In this document: positions 4,845-5,482 of the stretch, piece by piece
Layout: every line of letters starts with the position of its first letter
Position numbering within the stretch: the stretch's first letter is position 1
NCBI GenBank assembly: GCA_964413525.1
Contig: CAYPTI010000024.1
Coordinates: 12,986-18,467 of the forward strand
DNA from: CAYPTI01 sp964413525 [NCBI: uncultured bacterium]
Lineage (GTDB): Bacteria > T1Sed10-126
Direction of reading: 5' to 3'
DNA length: 5,482 bases
Notes under the pieces: generated by a model
Told to the model about the DNA's origin: nothing
The model's database searches: none
What the model saw: the letters and a program-made list of their open reading frames with translations, nothing else
Made by a program: the position numbers and the translations under genes

Positions 4845-5480
4845 ATGGCTGACGAACCCAGCGACGACGAGCGGACGGAAGAAGCAGCTTCCGAGGAAGC
4901 CGCTCCGGCGGAGTCGGAAGAGGCCGAGGAAACTGAGGAAGCTGAAGAGGTCGAAGATTCGGCCGACGCGGACGCCGGAGCCGAGGAACCCGTCGACGAA
5001 GAAGACGACGTGGAAGACCTTGAATCCGCCATGACCGACGGGGACGGGGAAGAGGAAGACGAGGAACCCGATCCTCCCGTCATCCGCCATGAAGGGGAAT
5101 TTTACGGGACCGGCCGGAGGAAAACCTCGGTCGCCCGGGTCTGGATCGAGGCCGGGGACGGATCCATCACGGTAAACGGTCAGCCGGCCGATCAGTACTT
5201 CCAGAACCGTCCTCGCTGGACGCACCAGTATCGTGGCCCCCTTCAGGAACTGGGGTTTGAATCCGACCTTGACGTCCGAGCCACCCTCGAGGGCGGCGGA
5301 AAAACCGGTCAGGCCGGGGCGCTGCAGCTCGGAATTGCCCGGGCTCTGGTGGAGATGGACGAGAACGCCAGGGCGTTTCTTCGTCCGCCCGGATACCTGA
5401 CCCGCGACGACCGCCAGGTCGAACGGAAGAAGATGAATCAACCGGGCGCTCGAGCGAAGTCCCAGGTGTCCAAGCGGTAA
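4845..5480 (+). CDS. rpsI: Small ribosomal subunit protein uS9 with a long acidic N-terminal extension
   Basis: Encodes 211 residues, while uS9 is typically about 130. The conserved core begins near residue 86 with FYGTGRRKTSVARVWI (86-101). It continues through LEGGGKTGQAGALQLGIARAL (149-169) and LRPPGYLTRDDRQVERKK (179-196), and ends VSKR. The basic tail reaches the P-site tRNA anticodon in the 30S, and its terminal Arg is kept. Residues 1-79 form an extension with 41 Asp/Glu and a single basic residue (Arg10), low in hydrophobic residues and probably disordered. Actinobacterial S9 proteins also carry acidic N-terminal extensions, but I cannot say this one is homologous. It may shield the basic tail, fit a high-salt cytoplasm or bind a partner. 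The gene is complete, ending two bases before the window edge. Confidence 0.95.
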   Translation: MADEPSDDERTEEAASEEAAPAESEEAEETEEAEEVEDSADADAGAEEPVDEEDDVEDLESAMTDGDGEEEDEEPDPPVIRHEGEFYGTGRRKTSVARVWIEAGDGSITVNGQPADQYFQNRPRWTHQYRGPLQELGFESDLDVRATLEGGGKTGQAGALQLGIARALVEMDENARAFLRPPGYLTRDDRQVERKKMNQPGARAKSQVSKR

Positions 5481-5482
5481 GG

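Noticed and set aside
4740-5441. 233-codon open frame on the - strand opposite rplM end and rpsI
   Set aside because: It is antisense to two well-identified genes. The GAA/GAC-rich S9 extension lacks stop codons in reverse, and the translation shows no family resemblance.

Overview
This window is a bacterial ribosomal-protein cluster: the alpha operon followed by truA and the L13/S9 pair, all on the + strand. In order: rpmJ (L36), rpsM (S13), rpsK (S11), rpsD (S4), rpoA (RNA polymerase alpha), rplQ (L17), truA (tRNA pseudouridine synthase), rplM (L13) and rpsI (S9). Every gene looks intact; I see no mobile element, CRISPR array, tRNA or rRNA. The truA-rplM-rpsI order after rplQ is familiar from Firmicutes, Actinobacteria and several candidate phyla. 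It differs from the gamma-proteobacterial arrangement.

The organism is a GC-rich bacterium whose proteins look adapted to high internal salt. RpoA has 84 acidic against 35 basic residues. S9 begins with about 79 residues of which 41 are Asp/Glu. TruA has 41 Arg but a single Lys. S4 and L36 are both of the zinc-ribbon type. I infer a halophile from a poorly sampled lineage. Brine-associated candidate phyla such as KB1 or Bipolaricaulota (Acetothermia) are possible, but the phylum cannot be fixed from this window.

Layout. Positions 1-81 hold a near-consensus sigma-A/70 promoter and a very strong Shine-Dalgarno (SD) site, so the alpha operon appears to have its own promoter just before rpmJ. 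Genes from rpmJ to rplQ run without an obvious terminator, and rpoA and rplQ overlap by ATGA. The intergenic gaps carry structure. An 11-bp hairpin abuts the rpsK SD. A large multi-helix RNA fold with a possible pseudoknot fills the rpsK-rpsD gap and is a good candidate for an S4 autoregulatory leader. A hairpin plus T-run sits before truA, which has no SD. An extended -10 promoter and tandem hairpins precede rplM and could be an L13 leader.

The genes together supply small-subunit head and body proteins (S13, S11, S4, S9), large-subunit proteins (L36, L17, L13), the transcription assembly platform (alpha) and a tRNA modification enzyme. The most interesting content is regulatory RNA between genes and the unusual acidic S9 extension, not an unknown gene.
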